NCBI RefSeq assembly: GCF_042767895.1
Contig: NC_091566.1
Span: 2,552,632-2,567,631 of the forward strand
Direction of reading: 5' to 3'
DNA from: Penaeus vannamei
Lineage: Eukaryota; Arthropoda; Malacostraca; Decapoda; Penaeidae
DNA: 15,000 bases
Shown: positions 12,800-15,000 of the stretch, piece after piece
How the letters are laid out: each line of letters starts with the position of its first letter
Position numbering within the stretch: the stretch's first letter is position 1
Notes under the pieces: generated by a model
Database searches by the model: none
Told to the model about the DNA's origin: nothing
Seen by the model: the letters and a program-made list of their open reading frames with translations, nothing else
Made by a program: the position numbers and the translations under genes

Positions 12800-13899
12800 G
12801 CTATGTTCATACACGTATCTTTTTTGTAAATGCATGTCTTTGTTGAAGAAATAGATTTTTTCAAATGTGATGATGCAACAAACAAGAGGAAAATTTATAA
12901 ACGTAAAACACACAAGTTGCAGAGGACAAAAAAAAGTATATCCTGTATCACACGCAGGTGCACTCATCAACGGGTCAAGTGTCAGCATATTCCATAAAAA
13001 GAGCTAACGATAAAGGTTAGCACAAGCTACTTTTTCTTCTTTTATTCAGAGCTCACACAATTAAGTTTTATTACCAATGAGAGGAATTTCTAATTACTTT
13101 CAGACAATATTTGTGTATTGTCTTGCAGAAATTAAAATGTTGTATAAGCGTTACCTTAATGACATATTTCTTCCATTCTTTTGTATCAATCTTTGTTCTA
13201 ATACTGTTTGAAGCATAGGCTTTGAGTATTTCTCTCATAAATGTGGATATAAAGTTCAAAAGAAGATTTGTACTTACAAAACATTATCATATGAAATAAT
13301 ATTTCCTTTAATAAAAAGAAAATAAAGGTTGTCATTGCTGCAGAACCATAATAGAGCACATCTACAGGAAATGACATGAAGCAGTTATCACATCAAAAAC
13401 ATTTAACAAAGAAACCCTAAACACCCACAATGAAATTGAAGAAATCAAACCTAGACATCATGAGAAAATCTCATGTTAAGCCAAGCCATGATTTAAAGCC
13501 AGCAACTACATAAGAAGAAGAAGGCTGCAGCTTTTCAATCACTTTATAGTCTTATGATTGTGCTAGAACTCTTTGACTTGCTTTAACTACTCATTCATAT
13601 ATACATTATCATCTGTAGAAATAAAACTATCTGTTTTGTAGTTCAATGAAATATGATTAACAAGTACATGAATTTATATTTCTACGTCAGCAGTTGTGAG
13701 GCAAATGAAGCCTTCTGCAATATTCTTTAAATCCTTATACATTATAATCAAGATTTTGCCTGACACCATACACCATTTGATGCTCTTGCAAAAAAGCTGT
13801 AACAAGTGAGACATAAAAAACATACAAAATGTGCATTAGTAAAAAAAATAATAATTTACTTAACTAGCAATCATAATTTTATAATACAAGTATTCTTAC

Positions 13900-14023
13900 T
13901 TGTTTAAGGTGGTTCTTCAGTATGGTGCATTCAGGTTCTGGCAGAGGAGGAATGTCATCACACTGTGGAGGTGCTGTTATTTTATTGGCATCCAGGTCAA
14001 TCAACCATACATCATCTGGCAAG
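13900..14023 (-). CDS. MADD: MADD exon B: end of core DENN domain
   Basis: 124-nt exon, local residues 68-109. The first base completes a Gly codon, then LPDDVWLIDLDANKITAP, a short cysteine-containing segment, PPLPEPE and finally TILKNHLKQ. The DDVWLIDLD and LPPLPEPE...LKxHLKQ blocks are characteristic of MADD at the C-terminal edge of the core DENN domain. Acceptor is TTACTACAG; donor is CAA|GTAAGA (GT at 13899-13898). The exon ends in phase 0, which matters because the next 7.9 kb intron contains two candidate cassette exons that are also phase 0 at both ends. Confidence 0.94.
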
Positions 14024-14452
14024 CTGTAGTAAGAAAAGCAGTATCTTCATGTAGAAAAAGGGTACCTCCTTAAAGTAAATGATTGCAAATAAAAAAGCTA
14101 TTTTCTCAAAACTAATGGCTTGATATCTATTTCAGGCAGAATTATGTTAGGCTACCTGTATCAATAACTTGGCACTTATGTTAATGTGCTGTATTTCAGT
14201 AAATACTTTATTTACATTCAGTTTTTCATCATCTAAACTTTCAGCATTTTTTGAATGTACAAGTGTAAATAAAGTTTTATTATGCTATACCAGTGCCAAC
14301 TGCCTAACCAAGTAATCTAAATTCCTCATTACACAATAAATATATATATATTACTAGTTAAAATGTCTTTATAAACTATATTCAGGACTGGTCATTAAAA
14401 GTCTTATAAACCAATGGCTTGTCCATGACTGTATCATAAAATATCCACTTAC
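14024..14452 (-). other. intron A-B (429 bp)
   Basis: GT at 14452-14451 and AG at 14025-14024. AT-rich; nothing else seen. Confidence 0.9.
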
Positions 14453-14655
14453 CCAAAGTGCTTTTTGTATAGGAGAAAAGAGGCAGGGATGCCAATAATG
14501 AAGGGAGTGGGTGCTAGAAGAAGTTGTTCAGAGCAGCTCATACAAGTCGGCAGAAGTGGAATGATAGGGAACATGTATTCCAGTGGATAGATCATGGCTA
14601 CAAAGGCTAGCACCGACATGGACAATGCATTGTTGTCCCGTGACTGTAACACCAA
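14453..14655 (-). CDS. MADD: MADD exon A: core DENN (cDENN) domain
   Basis: 203-nt internal exon encoding local residues 1-67 plus two bases of residue 68. It opens LVLQSRDNNALSMSVLAF, continues through IYPLEYMFP and IPLLPTCM, then EQLLLAPTPFIIGIPASF, and ends LLYKKHFG. These are the hallmark segments of the MADD core DENN domain, the fold that contacts Rab GTPases. The acceptor is TTATTCCAG just above 14655 and the donor is GGGTAAGT (GT at 14452-14451), a near-consensus site. The first codon is TTG after the splice site, not a translation start. The exon ends in phase 2, completed by the first base of exon B to give Gly. No frameshift or unusual residue is visible. Confidence 0.95.
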
Positions 14656-15000
14656 CTGGAATAAGAGAAGGCATTTATTATATCATATACATGAGACTTC
14701 TATAATTCTAATTATATTAAGTATATGATCGTCATCATATGAGTCATGTAAAGAAAATACTGAGAACAGTAATCCTAAACTTTCATTATATATCATCCAT
14801 TTGCCATAACAACCAATCTGCATATACCTAGCACATTCCCATTTTTCACATTTTCATACCTCTAGCACACAATTATATTGATTAGCATTTCAGTTATATA
14901 CATAATAAAATAAAAATAATAAGGTCTATCAAACACAACATACACTACTGACCATTCCCAAAATTCATTAACATAGATTATTTTGTACTTTTTGCTTACT
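14656..15000 (-). other. partial intron upstream of exon A
   Basis: AG at 14657-14656 with a T-rich tract. It runs to the right edge, where the minus strand reads A|GTAAGC from position 15000, a good donor sequence. The preceding exon may therefore end exactly at the window edge. Nothing else is seen. Confidence 0.75.

Noticed and set aside
13071..13259. 62-codon minus-strand open frame (MREILKAYASNSIR...) ending near a donor-like GTAACG
   Set aside because: No acceptor gives phase 0 as required by the flanking exons, there is no pyrimidine tract upstream, and I do not recognise the peptide. Kept only as a weak curiosity.

Overview
This is a eukaryotic, AT-rich, intron-dominated window. It carries ten internal coding exons of a single gene on the minus strand, plus large microsatellite tracts and one transposon fossil. 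The spliced exons encode part of MADD (MAP-kinase-activating death domain protein, also called Rab3-GEF or DENN/MADD). The match is by recognition of conserved MADD blocks, from the core DENN domain through the dDENN domain into the serine-rich linker. The gene reads right to left. The ten exons keep one open frame of 1,653 nt (551 codons), every junction agrees in phase and every intron is GT-AG. No start codon, stop codon, promoter or polyadenylation site lies inside the window; the gene runs off both ends. Residue numbers used below are local (1-551).

Layout in transcript order: exon A 14655-14453 and exon B 14023-13900 (core DENN); a 7.9 kb intron; exon C 5962-5851 (linker); exons D 5688-5486 and E 5095-4885 (dDENN); F 4599-4498, G 4311-4195, H 3252-3071, I 1097-903 and J 537-334 (acidic and serine-rich linker). 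The 7.9 kb intron holds two phase-0 candidate cassette exons not explained by the core annotation: 63 nt at 11422-11360 and 21 nt at 8200-8180. It also holds the three largest simple-repeat blocks: (GA)84, a G-quadruplex motif and (GT)76 at 12430-12780; (TG)61 at 10436-10558; and a ~590 bp AC-rich block at 6536-7125. Smaller repeats lie in other introns: (TA)29 between D and E, and (CAAAA)4 in the H-I intron. A degenerate mariner transposase C-terminus, antisense to nothing and on the same strand as the gene, sits in the H-I intron (about 2560-2140).

Organism: the compact GT-AG introns, arthropod-like MADD blocks and very long dinucleotide tracts suggest an invertebrate, most likely an arthropod. 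The microsatellite load resembles penaeid shrimp. The species is inference only.

Function: MADD is known as a guanine-nucleotide exchange factor for Rab3/Rab27 on synaptic vesicles, and as a heavily alternatively spliced adaptor in TNF-receptor signalling. The most interesting feature here is the long DENN-core/dDENN intron, where candidate cassette exons lie among CA-, CU- and UG-repeat tracts that could influence splicing.
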